DNA from: CAYOPZ01 sp964406005 | Lineage (GTDB): Bacteria > Bacteroidota > Bacteroidia > Bacteroidales > SM23-62 | Length of the DNA stretch: 64,000 nucleotides | Assembly (NCBI GenBank): GCA_964406005.1 | Contig: CAYOPZ010000016.1 | Location: 1-64,000 of the forward strand | Reading direction: 5' to 3' | Part shown: positions 8,384 through 17,380 of the stretch, one piece after another | Layout of the letters: every line of letters begins with the position of its first letter | Numbering within the stretch: the first letter of the stretch is position 1 | Made by a program: the position numbers and the translations under genes | Notes under the pieces: model-generated | What the model was told of the DNA's origin: nothing | Seen by the model: only the letters and a program-made list of their open reading frames with translations | Databases searched by the model: none

Positions 8384-8977
8384 ATGAAAAAGTATATAAA
8401 TGCAACCCTCCTCGGTGGATTTGCCGCCCTTTTACCGCTGGGACTGGTGGTTCTTGTTTTCCGGTGGATCATCGGACTGGTCCAGAAGTATCTCGGCCCC
8501 ATAGTCGAATTATTCGAGGTTGACTCACGCTGGCTCATGCTTTCAATCTATATTCTGCTGATATTGGCCATCCTGATCATTTTTTTCTTTATCGGGGTCA
8601 TGATCCGGACACGGATCGGCAGGTTCTTCAATGTAGTACTCGAGCAAAAATATCTCATGAAAATTCCGGGTTACAGAATTGCCAGGGAAACGGTCATGCA
8701 GTTTTTCGGGAAAAAACGTTCATTTTTTTCGGAAGTTGTACTGGTTGATATTTTCAACTGCGGCACACTGATGACGGGTTTTATCACGGATGACCAGGGG
8801 GAATACATCACGGTATTTGTACCCACCGGGCCCAATCCCACATCCGGGAATATCTACCACGTTAAGAAAACCCGGGTATATCGCACTACTGAAGCTGTGG
8901 ACAATGGCATGAAATCCATCATCAGCTGCGGTGCAGGTTCTGCCCAGATCTTCGAGAAAAGCATTAAACCCCTGTAG
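8384..8977 (+). CDS. DUF502 family inner-membrane protein
   Basis: 197 residues. There are two strong membrane helices (about 7-30 and 52-75), then a conserved soluble part with GRFFN, IPGYRIARETVMQF, and the signature FVPTGPNPTSGNIYHV near residue 150. These features match DUF502 proteins, which are widespread in bacteria and plants (the COV family) but lack a defined biochemical role; in plants they are linked to membrane trafficking. The soluble domain probably faces the cytoplasm. The gene has its own promoter and converges with the CPBP-like gene. Confidence 0.85.
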   Translation: MKKYINATLLGGFAALLPLGLVVLVFRWIIGLVQKYLGPIVELFEVDSRWLMLSIYILLILAILIIFFFIGVMIRTRIGRFFNVVLEQKYLMKIPGYRIARETVMQFFGKKRSFFSEVVLVDIFNCGTLMTGFITDDQGEYITVFVPTGPNPTSGNIYHVKKTRVYRTTEAVDNGMKSIISCGAGSAQIFEKSIKPL

Positions 8978-9011
8978 CGACATCAGATGATGCGGATTAC
9001 TGCTTTCATAT

Positions 9012-9677
9012 TTAATCCACAAAGGAACTCACGAAAAAATAGCCGAGGCCACAGGTAAAAAGCCATACACCGTAGAGGGCCTGTTCGATAATACTTGCAG
9101 CAAGCGATTTTGATCTGTTGTATCGCCATGCGAATATCATCCCCGCCAGAAACGTTAAAAGAAGCACAAGCCAGTTCTTATACAGTATATGTCCGAAGGA
9201 AAATAACGCTGCACTCGCAATAATCCTGGGGAGGGTCCCGCGGAACAGCACACCGTACCTGTGAAAAAAAAGGGACCTGTATATCAGTCCCTGGGGAATT
9301 ACCGAAAAGACCGGATAAAAAATGCTGATCGCCAGCAATAACAGGGGATTGATCCTGACCAGCTGAAACAGTTTTTCCGCGTCAATGATCCGGATCAGTG
9401 CAACCATGATGACTGCGGCGGCCAGGAACATCAGCATTATGCTTCCCATCTCCCTTTTGCCTTTCTGCCAGTTGATCAGGGTCTGCCTGTCGAATGAAGT
9501 ATCAAAACGCAGATACAGGTATACGGAGATCCCCATCAGCATCAGCAGGACCATCAATGGCACCGGCAACAGGTCCAGCATGACCAGAAGGGGCAAAACC
9601 AGGTAAAGAACGATGGCCTCAATGATCAGCCTGTACCTGTTACTGCCATAGATCAATTTCCTTGATTGAATTGTCAT
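9012..9677 (-). CDS. CPBP-type intramembrane protein with degenerate active site
   Basis: 221 residues with about six membrane helices. The region SVIPQGLIYRSLFFHRY (about 125-141), the FSFGH segment (His163) and SIIEQALYG (about 196-203) align with the three motifs of CPBP/Abi intramembrane metalloproteases, which process prenylated or other membrane substrates. The catalytic Glu pair of motif 1 (EExxxR) is replaced (Gly130 where related proteins have Glu), and the motif-3 His/Asn are Gln and Gly. It is probably a catalytically inactive relative, or a variant using other residues. It is a single gene, transcribed leftward. Confidence 0.65.
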   Translation of the reverse strand: MTIQSRKLIYGSNRYRLIIEAIVLYLVLPLLVMLDLLPVPLMVLLMLMGISVYLYLRFDTSFDRQTLINWQKGKREMGSIMLMFLAAAVIMVALIRIIDAEKLFQLVRINPLLLLAISIFYPVFSVIPQGLIYRSLFFHRYGVLFRGTLPRIIASAALFSFGHILYKNWLVLLLTFLAGMIFAWRYNRSKSLAASIIEQALYGVWLFTCGLGYFFVSSFVD

Positions 9678-9857
9678 ATGCGTTTTTGTGCCGGCATGTC
9701 AGCCCGAAATTAAAAAAAAGCCCGGTTGGTCCTCACTCCGTAAATAAAGATTATGACCTGTATTGTTTCTTAACCATTTCATAAACATTCGGGCTTCGTT
9801 CTTTCGGACATAATTGGTATCTTGGTTCGAACATTTCAATCCAAAGATTGCATATTT

Positions 9858-10163
9858 ATGAAAAAGCCTTTTGTCCTGTTCGTCATTGTGGCAACGATGG
9901 CGATCGCATTTACCGCCTGCCTGCCGGGTACAAACCCGGCACAGGATGTGGCTACCGAGTTCGGAACCACCGCCGGCTTCCTGCGCGGACTGTGGCACGG
10001 ATTTATCGCGCCGTTTACATTTGTTGTATCGCTGTTCACCGAAAATATCAACATGTACGAGGTGCATAATAACGGCGGATGGTATGACTTCGGGTTCGTC
10101 ATAGGGGCAGGAATTATATTCAGCGGGGGCGGCCGTGCATCCAAGTACCGCAAACATGGCTGA
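9858..10163 (+). CDS. Small lipoprotein/membrane protein of a widespread uncharacterised family
   Basis: 101 residues from the ATG at 9858, chosen because it directly begins a lipoprotein signal (MKKPFVLF...) ending in the lipobox AFTAC (Cys21). An upstream in-frame start at 9822 would add 12 non-signal residues. The mature part has GFLRGLWHGFIAPFTFVVSL, a membrane-like stretch, then YEVHNNGGWYDFGFVIG, a pattern I recognise from many small bacterial proteins of unknown function. A weak TATCTTGG box lies at 9818-9825. Confidence 0.7.
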   Translation: MKKPFVLFVIVATMAIAFTACLPGTNPAQDVATEFGTTAGFLRGLWHGFIAPFTFVVSLFTENINMYEVHNNGGWYDFGFVIGAGIIFSGGGRASKYRKHG

Positions 10164-10238
10164 TTGTTGAGTTCCGTATTACAGGAATTTCCCGGCAGGA
10201 TTTTGTGGTCTCAAAAATAATGATTATAATATGATCGT

Positions 10239-10246
10239 TAAATTTG
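10239..10246 (+). promoter_or_regulatory. -7 promoter box of the DUF763 gene
   Basis: TAAATTTG, a perfect TAnnTTTG match, lies 17 bases upstream of the ATG at 10264. No obvious -33 box is visible. Confidence 0.45.
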
Positions 10247-10263
10247 ATTAATATTTAATCATT

Positions 10264-11520
10264 ATGAAACGAAGCGGACAGGCAGACCTGCCTTTGCATA
10301 ACGGAAGGGTGCCTGAATGGTTGTATGAACGCATGGCACGCATGGCAAGGGCGATCACGGAATCCGTCATAATGGATTATGGAAAAGACGAATTCATCAG
10401 GCGGATCAGTGATCCCTTCTGGTTCCAGGCCCTCGGATCCCTTCTGGGGATGGACTGGCATTCCTCGGGGATCACCACATCCGTTACTGCTGCATTAAAA
10501 AGGGCCATAAATCCTGTCTCGGACGAGTTGGGTCTGTATGTCTGCGGCGGGCGGGGAACCTGCTCGAGGAAAACACCCGGTGAACTGACAGGTTATGCCG
10601 GCCGGACCGGGCTCAATGCAGACAGGCTGGTCAGATCGAGCAGACTGACTGCAAAAATAGACAATACGGCCATTCAGGATGGCTTCCAGATCTACCTGCA
10701 TTCGTTCATTGTTTCGGATTCGGGAAAATGGTCGGTCATCCAGCAGGGCATGAACGGCCCTGCCGGGCGGGCCAGAAGGTACCACTGGCATTCGGCTGAC
10801 ATTAAATCCTTTTCAGAGGAACCGCATACCTCCATTGTTGGGGAAAACCAGGGTAAAATACTGAACCTTACGGATAGGGATGCCGGACCGGCAAAGCAGG
10901 GCATACTCGATATTGCAAATGAAAAGCCGGACAGAATGATCCGTGATATAAGATCCATTGTGCTGCCGGCCCGTCATGACATTACCTGCAGGGATGTGGA
11001 CCTGAAACGGCTGGGGGCCGTACTCGCCTTTGCATATGAACGGAAATTCGACAATTTTGAAGACTTCCTGCTGATCGAGGGAATGGGGCCTAAAACCCTC
11101 AGGTCCCTGGCCCTGGTCAGTGAAGTTATCCACGGCACTCCAGGCAGGTTCAACGATCCTGCAAGGTTCTCATTTGCCACCGGGGGGAAGGACGGCATAC
11201 CTTTCCCCGTCCAGACAAGGGTTTATGATGAAACAATCCTGTGCCTTCGCCGGGCGGTGGATAACGCAAAACTTGGCATATATGACAGGCAGAGGGCGAT
11301 CAGAGGACTCCTCCCCTGGATGGAAAGCATGGAAGAAAATTTCATTCCCGATCCCGGCCGCTTTAAGAAATACCTGACGAAGGAGATCAGGGAGTCCCCG
11401 GATTACGGGGGAAGAACAGCCGGAGGGCCGGTAAAATCCCCGGCAAGAACCAGGAAACAGAAAAAAACAGGGCCCGCTGACTGCCAACTGACCCTGTTTC
11501 CTCTGGAACATTCTGCCTGA
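10264..11520 (+). CDS. DUF763 domain protein
   Basis: 418 residues. The opening MKRSGQADLPLHNGRVPEWL, the GLYVCGGRG.. segment and the DGFQIYLHSFIVSDSGKWSVIQQGMN stretch are characteristic of DUF763, a family found mainly in archaea and thermophilic or anaerobic bacteria. Its function is unknown. The HhH-like segment 'FEDFLLIEGMGPKTLRSLALVSEVIHG' (about 270-295) resembles helix-hairpin-helix DNA-binding motifs, so a nucleic-acid role is a reasonable inference. The C-terminal 40 residues are basic and low-complexity (PARTRKQKKTG). There are no operon partners. The patchy family distribution suggests lateral transfer into this lineage. Confidence 0.85.
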   Translation: MKRSGQADLPLHNGRVPEWLYERMARMARAITESVIMDYGKDEFIRRISDPFWFQALGSLLGMDWHSSGITTSVTAALKRAINPVSDELGLYVCGGRGTCSRKTPGELTGYAGRTGLNADRLVRSSRLTAKIDNTAIQDGFQIYLHSFIVSDSGKWSVIQQGMNGPAGRARRYHWHSADIKSFSEEPHTSIVGENQGKILNLTDRDAGPAKQGILDIANEKPDRMIRDIRSIVLPARHDITCRDVDLKRLGAVLAFAYERKFDNFEDFLLIEGMGPKTLRSLALVSEVIHGTPGRFNDPARFSFATGGKDGIPFPVQTRVYDETILCLRRAVDNAKLGIYDRQRAIRGLLPWMESMEENFIPDPGRFKKYLTKEIRESPDYGGRTAGGPVKSPARTRKQKKTGPADCQLTLFPLEHSA

Positions 11521-11526
11521 AATGTC

Positions 11527-13914
11527 CTACCGGTTCCGTCTTTGCGTTCTTTCGCCGCTTTGTTCCGTGCTGCTCCCGGAACGTGACCTGCTGACATTTT
11601 TCTGCGCCTGGCTGCTGCGGCTTGTGCTTTTATTTCGGGTAGAAACACTCTTTTTATCCGGTTCCCTGCTTTGCTGGTAATTAAAGGTGCGCTGGCTTCC
11701 CTGGCTCCGGGCCTTTGATTCCCTGACCAGGGAACTGCCTGCAGAGATAAGACGGCTTACAGTGGTAGTGGTGCGCCGGGTTGTACCCGTTGCGGTTCTC
11801 TCAGAAGATGACGAAGTGCTTGAAGTTCTCTCCTGTATACTGCTCCGGTTTTGCGTGCGCTGAGCAGATTCGCCGGAAGGTGCGGGCAGTTCGCTTTTTC
11901 TCCAGGTTCCATCCTGCCTTTGTTGCCAGGTATCCCTTCTCTCCCTGTATATATTTCCATCCATATCCGTATATACATTGTTTTTCCGGTCCGTAGTCCC
12001 CGGTCTGCTGTAGGAGGATCCCGGGCTGTCTGCATTCGTTCTGGAACCATAAGTAACCGGTCTTGTACCGGTACTGATTACGGCCCGTGAACGGCTGCGC
12101 CTGTAAACATTGTTACTGGCCGCATAATGGTATCCGTCCATGAAACCTGCCGTATAGCCCGACCTGCTGCTTGTATACACTCCATATCCGTATCCACGGT
12201 AATAACCCCTGTAGTATGCCCGGCCAAAGCCGCTGTAGTATCCGTGCCTGTATCCATAGAGATATCCGGCCGGTCCCCACCACGATGTATGGTACCAGGG
12301 CCTGTAATAGCTGTAACCAACCCAGCCGTAACTGATCCCGACCGAGTATCCCCAGCCGGAATAGGGATTGTAATGGACACCGAATCCGAATGTCAGGGGA
12401 CGGGGATAATAAAAGGTCCTGTACCAGGGCCTGTAATGGTATCCGGTGCCATATACAATGATACCGCGATACCTGTAGGAATGAATGTAACCGGGCGTAT
12501 AACCGACATAGACAACATCCGGAGTGTAATCATACACGTATACATATTTTACGTTATACACCGGACAGGAAGGCGGAATGACCTGCACTGCCGCGGGTAC
12601 CTCGACACATACCCTCCACGGGCCGCCGGGGTAATCAGAAATGTACCAGACTGCATTGTCAACGGCATAATAACTGCCATTAATTAACAATACCGATTTG
12701 TCCGTGTTGACGGCGTATGACATCCCGGTGCTGCTGATGTTTTCAAATTCGGGTTTCCCGTCATATTCCACACTGAGATCCGTATTGTTCCTGTCAATAA
12801 CGGCAGTCTGGGGTATCTCGTTCTCCAGAAGCGCTTCCCGGGCTTCCCGTGTACCCGGCACGCTCGATCTCACACTTCCCATTTCTGATTCTGCTTCAAT
12901 CAGGGCAAAGTCTTCAGGCAGGTTGTCCGGACTGACGAATACCCAGTCGTTCCGGTCAAGCGATTTTGATTTGTACCACCTTCCTGAGATCAGAACATAA
13001 TATTCCTGGGTATTGATATCCATCAGTATCTCGCTTTCGGTATTCCTGACATACAGCAAACGGGTTCCTTTAAGTGCAGCGAAGTCGGGTTCACCGTCGG
13101 TTATGATAAGTTCCGAAGGTTCCCTGGACAACACAATTTTCGGAGGATATTCCATTGTGCGTGCAATGGAGTCCACATCCGTATCGTAGGTGCCTTCAAG
13201 CTGCTCGGCAATATCCCGTATGGATCCGGGAGGATTGTCAATCTCCCGCCATGTATCCTCAACCCTGCCTGCCCGGTACCACCACCGGCCGCCTTTCAGG
13301 TAGAAGAACATGTCGGCCGGATTGTATATAATGAAATACGGGGTATTTGCCACATACTGAAGCCCGGTATTCTCAATGTCCTCAAGGATGGGATCACCGT
13401 CAATCACAACAAGAACGGCCGGTTCATCCTCATAATAGATATTCGGCGGATTATTATGCAGCTGTCCGGATAATTCCTGGCTTTTTTCAACCATCTCAAG
13501 GCTCGTCAGGAACCTGTCGAGGGAAAAAGTCATATTCATTCCGGGAATCTCCCTTTCAAGCAGCGCAGTGATGTCCTGTTCCCTGTCTTCTTCTGCATCG
13601 GGAAACCTTACCGATACGATCTCAAGGTCCTCCAGGTCAACAAGCCTGGCATCGACATCCGTTGCGATGCGGCTTTTGAACCAGATGGCTCCGAACACAA
13701 GGTCTTCCCCCTGTTCCTTAACAGAGACTGCAGCCCTTGCGTCCAGCATGTCTCCTTCGAGTGCGTTGATCTGCGGTTGATATACACTTATCACGGCCGG
13801 TCCTGTGTCCAGTTTCCTTGGCCAGGCCGGTTCATCCTTTACAGATTCTGCAGAAGAAAAAACGGGAATCTGTATGGTCAGCATGATGATAAATATTGTC
13901 ATTACTGTTTTCAT
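11527..13914 (-). CDS. Large secreted protein with three related modules and a Tyr/Gly-rich domain
   Basis: 795 residues. A Sec signal peptide (1-21) leads into an alpha/beta N-domain (about 35-160). Three related units follow at about 164-228, 265-330 and 377-435, each with the order (I/V)xDGxPxF, TxLxYVxNT, then (Y/F)Y.L..GRWY and a closing Trp. Residues about 452-600 are extremely rich in Tyr, Gly, Arg and Trp. The tail (about 610-795) is a low-complexity Ser/Thr/Arg/Gln region. No catalytic motif is visible. It is presumably periplasmic or surface-located and may bind envelope polymers. Tyr/Gly-rich regions of this kind also occur in structural or adhesive proteins. Similar proteins are sometimes labelled carbohydrate-binding, which I cannot confirm. 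Confidence 0.75.
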   Translation of the reverse strand: MKTVMTIFIIMLTIQIPVFSSAESVKDEPAWPRKLDTGPAVISVYQPQINALEGDMLDARAAVSVKEQGEDLVFGAIWFKSRIATDVDARLVDLEDLEIVSVRFPDAEEDREQDITALLEREIPGMNMTFSLDRFLTSLEMVEKSQELSGQLHNNPPNIYYEDEPAVLVVIDGDPILEDIENTGLQYVANTPYFIIYNPADMFFYLKGGRWWYRAGRVEDTWREIDNPPGSIRDIAEQLEGTYDTDVDSIARTMEYPPKIVLSREPSELIITDGEPDFAALKGTRLLYVRNTESEILMDINTQEYYVLISGRWYKSKSLDRNDWVFVSPDNLPEDFALIEAESEMGSVRSSVPGTREAREALLENEIPQTAVIDRNNTDLSVEYDGKPEFENISSTGMSYAVNTDKSVLLINGSYYAVDNAVWYISDYPGGPWRVCVEVPAAVQVIPPSCPVYNVKYVYVYDYTPDVVYVGYTPGYIHSYRYRGIIVYGTGYHYRPWYRTFYYPRPLTFGFGVHYNPYSGWGYSVGISYGWVGYSYYRPWYHTSWWGPAGYLYGYRHGYYSGFGRAYYRGYYRGYGYGVYTSSRSGYTAGFMDGYHYAASNNVYRRSRSRAVISTGTRPVTYGSRTNADSPGSSYSRPGTTDRKNNVYTDMDGNIYRERRDTWQQRQDGTWRKSELPAPSGESAQRTQNRSSIQERTSSTSSSSERTATGTTRRTTTTVSRLISAGSSLVRESKARSQGSQRTFNYQQSREPDKKSVSTRNKSTSRSSQAQKNVSRSRSGSSTEQSGERTQRRNR

Positions 13915-14099
13915 GGCGCTTTTTTTCTGAAAATTATCACTGGTTACCTCTGTATAAATTCAAATTCTGTGCCGTTTTGGAAATTTACAGAAATACAGTC
14001 CTTTATTCACATATTTTTATCTGCCCGGAACATACGTTTGTCAAAATTATGTTCACATTCTGCAGATTTAACCTTGAACTTTGTTATTTCACAACCGGA

Positions 14100-14651
14100 A
14101 TGAGAAAATGTATGAGGCTAAATCATTTTGTGATCACCGGACTTCTTTTTATTGTCCCGGTTATTTTTATATCCTGCGAAGACCTTCTGAATGATCTCCT
14201 GACCGCGGAAACAGACTATTATGAAATGGATTTCACGGTTCCGGCCTCCGACCGAACGGGTTTTCAGATATTTTCCGAGGAAGTATTCCCCACCGGATTG
14301 AAAGAAACGCTGAATGAGGCCGGAATCAATGAGGAAAAGCTGGAATCCGTTCATCTGAAGGATGCGGAAATCAGCATCACCAGCCAGGGCATCTACCGGG
14401 ACTTCAATACGCTCAAGTTTGTTGAGTTGACGGTTTATCACGACAGTCTCGGTGAACGGGAAATTGCTGCCCTCGATCCGGTCCCCAGGGACACATCATT
14501 GATCCGCCCTGAACTCACTTCCGATGACCTGCTGCCATATTTCAGTGCTGACACTCTGATAATCACCGTGCAGGGGTTCCTGCTGGATCACATCTATGAA
14601 GATATAGACATGCACGCCAGGGTAAAATTTGAGATCAAGGGCGGAATCTGA
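14100..14651 (+). CDS. Lipoprotein of unknown function
   Basis: 183 residues from the ATG at 14100; a second candidate start lies at 14112. The signal peptide ends in the lipobox IFISC, so Cys26 should be acylated. The mature protein is acidic and strand-rich, with segments such as LESVHLKDAEISI and ADTLIITVQGF, suggesting a compact beta-sandwich. I do not recognise the family. A TAACCTTG box (14069-14076) lies close upstream. It precedes the YD-like lipoprotein by 91 bp, so co-transcription is uncertain. Confidence 0.7.
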   Translation: MRKCMRLNHFVITGLLFIVPVIFISCEDLLNDLLTAETDYYEMDFTVPASDRTGFQIFSEEVFPTGLKETLNEAGINEEKLESVHLKDAEISITSQGIYRDFNTLKFVELTVYHDSLGEREIAALDPVPRDTSLIRPELTSDDLLPYFSADTLIITVQGFLLDHIYEDIDMHARVKFEIKGGI

Positions 14652-14713
14652 CAGATTCTGAAAAATCCCGGTTTTTTATATTTATTTTAACATTTTTAAT
14701 ATAATAATATCTT

Positions 14714-14721
14714 TATATTTG
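14714..14721 (+). promoter_or_regulatory. -7 promoter box of the YD-like lipoprotein / rhodanese lipoprotein operon
   Basis: TATATTTG, a perfect TAnnTTTG match, 21 bases upstream of the ATG at 14743 in a very AT-rich spacer. Confidence 0.5.
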
Positions 14722-14742
14722 TAATTCCTTTTATATAATTAA

Positions 14743-15798
14743 ATGAAAATCAAAATGAAACAGTCCATATTTTCTATCATGACCATGGTACTCATTGCCT
14801 TTGTATCATGCCAGTCGAACGACCGGACAGCAAACTCCGGGGTACAGCATTTTCGCAAAATGAGGTTTTCAGAGACCTCCTTTGATAAATTTGCCGGTTT
14901 GCGTCCCCTTACGGCTGAACAGGCAGAAAGTATCAATAATTACAAATTCACCTACGATGATGACGGAAGACTTGTTTCCCTGGAATATTGCCGCGGAGAT
15001 GAGCTTCTGAACGGATCCTCAACGGGCGCCCCGAAAATTGAAATAACATACGAAGGCAACAAGGAGATCCACCGTTATTATGACATCAACGGCCAGCAGA
15101 TAATGCGTGGAGGTTATTATACTGCACAGTACGAGCTGGATGATGAGGGTGTGCGGGAACACCTGCGTTTTTTAGATAAAGACGGCAATCCTGTTGAGAA
15201 TTTCCTGGGCATTGCAAGCTATGACTGGGAAGTACTGGCCAACGGGCAGGTAAAGGAAAACCGCTACAACCTCGACGGAGAAGAAACGGTGATGAGTGAA
15301 TTCTGCCCGTTCTATGAGCTCAGGTTCAATTATAACGATGACGGTTTCGTAACCATGATGGCAAACTACCAGGGGGACACCATGTACAATTGTACCGTAG
15401 AAAACTGCGGTGACATAGGTGTTTCCTATTTCAGTTTCGACTACAACGATGAAGGGGATATGACGACTTTCACAGTGGAAAGTCTCAGCGGCCAGCTGTC
15501 GAACCTTTACTGGGGATGGGCCAGGACCGAAAATAATTATGACCAGTACGGAAACCTCGTGGAAAGGGTCCAGTACGACCAGGATAATGAACCTTTGGGA
15601 GGTATGACAGTCCCCGTCACACAGATGGCATACGATGAGCACGGAGCTGTCGTTGAACAGAAAAACATGGATATCAACAGAAACCTGATCAATGATCCCC
15701 GTTCAGGAATTGCCGTACGGAAATACACCTACAATGAATCGGGCCATCCTGTTGACACCCTCAGTTACAATGCCGATATGGAATTGGCCTCATTATAG
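14743..15798 (+). CDS. Lipoprotein with YD-like tandem repeats
   Basis: 351 residues. The signal peptide ends in LIAFVSC (Cys23 acylated); an alternative start is Met5 (14755). The mature chain is built of tandem units of the form YDxxGxLV...Y, for example FTYDDDGRLVSLEY (about 69), FNYNDDGFVTMM (about 195), FDYNDEGDMTTF (about 232), NYDQYGNLVERVQYD (about 265) and MAYDEHGAVVEQ (about 295). They resemble RHS/YD repeats or MORN-like strands and should form a beta-rich shell or solenoid on the envelope surface. The last unit stops abruptly eight bases before the rhodanese lipoprotein gene, so the two are almost certainly co-transcribed. Ligand unknown. Confidence 0.7.
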   Translation: MKIKMKQSIFSIMTMVLIAFVSCQSNDRTANSGVQHFRKMRFSETSFDKFAGLRPLTAEQAESINNYKFTYDDDGRLVSLEYCRGDELLNGSSTGAPKIEITYEGNKEIHRYYDINGQQIMRGGYYTAQYELDDEGVREHLRFLDKDGNPVENFLGIASYDWEVLANGQVKENRYNLDGEETVMSEFCPFYELRFNYNDDGFVTMMANYQGDTMYNCTVENCGDIGVSYFSFDYNDEGDMTTFTVESLSGQLSNLYWGWARTENNYDQYGNLVERVQYDQDNEPLGGMTVPVTQMAYDEHGAVVEQKNMDINRNLINDPRSGIAVRKYTYNESGHPVDTLSYNADMELASL

Positions 15799-15806
15799 AG
15801 AAACGG

Positions 15807-16853
15807 ATGAAAAAGGCTGTATTCAGTACCGGAATTGCCCTGCTAACGATCTTTCTGGCAACCTGCAAACAACAGGCAGACCGGCAGCAATCTGGCTCCG
15901 GCGAAGTTGAGACCTCCGCAGCCCCTGCCATCACTGCATTCGATGGTGCGGCAGGCATGTTGCTTGATCAACTCCGGAAACAGGGAGATTATGTAAACAG
16001 CAGGCAGTTCCCGAGCATGATCAAACCTGCAACGCTTTACGAGGAGCTGGATGGCAACAATCACATCATAGACCTGAGGAATAATGAAGATTTCAAAAAG
16101 GGACATATCGAAGGGGCTGTCAATATTGGAATGGAAGCAGTATTGAACCATTTTGAAAACGAGATCATTCCGTTCCAGTACGATAAAATCATACTCGTAT
16201 CTCAAAGCGGGCATATATCTGCGTATACAACAAATCTTCTCCGGCTTCTGGGATACGGTAATGTATATTCCCTGCGCTGGGGCATGAGCGGCTGGAATAC
16301 AAAATTCGCCGAGGATTTCTGGCTGAAAAAGGTTTCCAGTGACTATCAGGACCAGGTGGAAACCGGTGACAATCCCCAGCCGGAAATATATTCGCAACCC
16401 GCACTTCAATCGTCGGATACTTCAGGTGAGGAATTGCTCAGGGACAGGGTCGCAGAACTGCTTTCAGCAGGACCGGAAGGAATTTTTATCAATGCACCGG
16501 AAGTTTTCCGGAACAGTAACGACTATTTCATCATCAATTTTGAAAGAAGGGACAAATACGAATCGGGGCACATTCCGGGCGCAATGCGGTACAAGCCGCA
16601 GGGAACGCTCGGCATTCCCTCCGTGATGAGCAGCATCCCCGCCGACAGGCCTGTCGTTGTCTATTGCGGTACGGGGCAGAACTCTGCTTTCGCAACAGCA
16701 TACCTGCGGCTGTTCGGTTACAATGCAAGATCACTCGAATACGGGAACAATGAGTTCATGCATCAGAAAATGATGGATGAAATGTCAACCCTGTCCTGGC
16801 ACCCCTTTACGGATGAGGATTCATTTGATTATCCATACGTGAGCGGGAACTGA
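15807..16853 (+). CDS. Lipoprotein with two rhodanese domains, the first lacking the catalytic Cys
   Basis: 348 residues. The lipobox FLATC places an acylated Cys at 20, so the protein is tethered in the periplasm or outer membrane. Rhodanese domain 1 (about 83-165) keeps IIDLRNNEDFKKGHIEGAVNI, but its active-site loop reads VSQSGHIS, with Ser132 in place of the sulfur-carrying Cys. Domain 2 (about 222-325) has FERRDKYESGHIPGAM and a normal loop VYCGTGQNS, with Cys287. Two-domain rhodaneses usually keep the catalytic Cys in the C-terminal domain, which fits an active thiosulfate- or persulfide-sulfurtransferase. It is co-transcribed with the YD-like lipoprotein and faces the rhodanese-YeeE operon, whose last gene ends 8 bp away. 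Confidence 0.85.
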   Translation: MKKAVFSTGIALLTIFLATCKQQADRQQSGSGEVETSAAPAITAFDGAAGMLLDQLRKQGDYVNSRQFPSMIKPATLYEELDGNNHIIDLRNNEDFKKGHIEGAVNIGMEAVLNHFENEIIPFQYDKIILVSQSGHISAYTTNLLRLLGYGNVYSLRWGMSGWNTKFAEDFWLKKVSSDYQDQVETGDNPQPEIYSQPALQSSDTSGEELLRDRVAELLSAGPEGIFINAPEVFRNSNDYFIINFERRDKYESGHIPGAMRYKPQGTLGIPSVMSSIPADRPVVVYCGTGQNSAFATAYLRLFGYNARSLEYGNNEFMHQKMMDEMSTLSWHPFTDEDSFDYPYVSGN

Positions 16854-16861
16854 TCCGTTTT

Positions 16862-17380
16862 TCACTGAATCGCACCGGCTGTATCAGGCACGAATGTATA
16901 GAGGGGTACCTCGTCTATAAGAACATTCTTTTCATTCTCGCTTTCCCAGTTCAGGATCAGACGATCCAGGCCGGAACCCGTATCCAGCACCAGAAGATTG
17001 TCAATGCCCATCTGGGTCAGCAGGATCCACCATTCTCCGGCAAGGGATGTTTCATCTGAATACAGGATGACATCGCCTTTTATACCGTCGAAATAATCGT
17101 ATGCCGTGCCTGCCTTGCTTTCCTCCGCAGGAAAATTGACCGCGCCAGGAAGATGGGCCGCTTGAAAAGCTCCGGAGGAGCGAAGATCGACCAGTACGGT
17201 TCCCGCGGCACTGTCTGCCAGTTCCTTGTATCTGCTTATGGAAATAATGTAGCCCCCTCCCTGAACTTCATCAAGCATTTCCCGGGCCGAATGCCTGAAG
17301 GATTTTTTTCCCGGCATGGCCAGTACAATAACTATAATAAGGAGTAAGGAAACGACGACGAACCCGTACTTTTTCATCAT
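16862..17380 (-). CDS. Membrane-anchored rhodanese-like protein, catalytic Cys replaced by Ser
   Basis: About 172 residues. I chose the ATG at 17380: it overlaps the upstream stop as ATGA and lies 6 bases after AGGAGG. The ATG at 17386 directly abuts that ribosome-binding site. An N-terminal hydrophobic segment (VVVSLLLIIVIVLAM) anchors or exports it. The rhodanese fold is recognisable in TVLVDLRSSGAFQAAHLPGAVNFP, but the active-site loop is LYSDETSLA, with Ser for Cys and no RxGxR-type loop. It is probably a non-catalytic binding or scaffold protein. It is the last gene of the YeeE-YeeE-rhodanese-rhodanese operon. Confidence 0.75.
   Translation of the reverse strand: MMKKYGFVVVSLLLIIVIVLAMPGKKSFRHSAREMLDEVQGGGYIISISRYKELADSAAGTVLVDLRSSGAFQAAHLPGAVNFPAEESKAGTAYDYFDGIKGDVILYSDETSLAGEWWILLTQMGIDNLLVLDTGSGLDRLILNWESENEKNVLIDEVPLYTFVPDTAGAIQ

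Noticed and set aside
9826..9834. GGTTCGAAC, which resembles a tRNA T-loop
   Set aside because: No cloverleaf arms can be built around it and it lies in the leader of a lipoprotein gene. A similar GGTTCGAAC at about 48873-48881 is inside the GH3 gene.
12127..12687. Plus-strand frame opposite the Tyr-rich protein
   Set aside because: Low-complexity translation mirrors the Tyr/Gly codons of the real gene on the minus strand.
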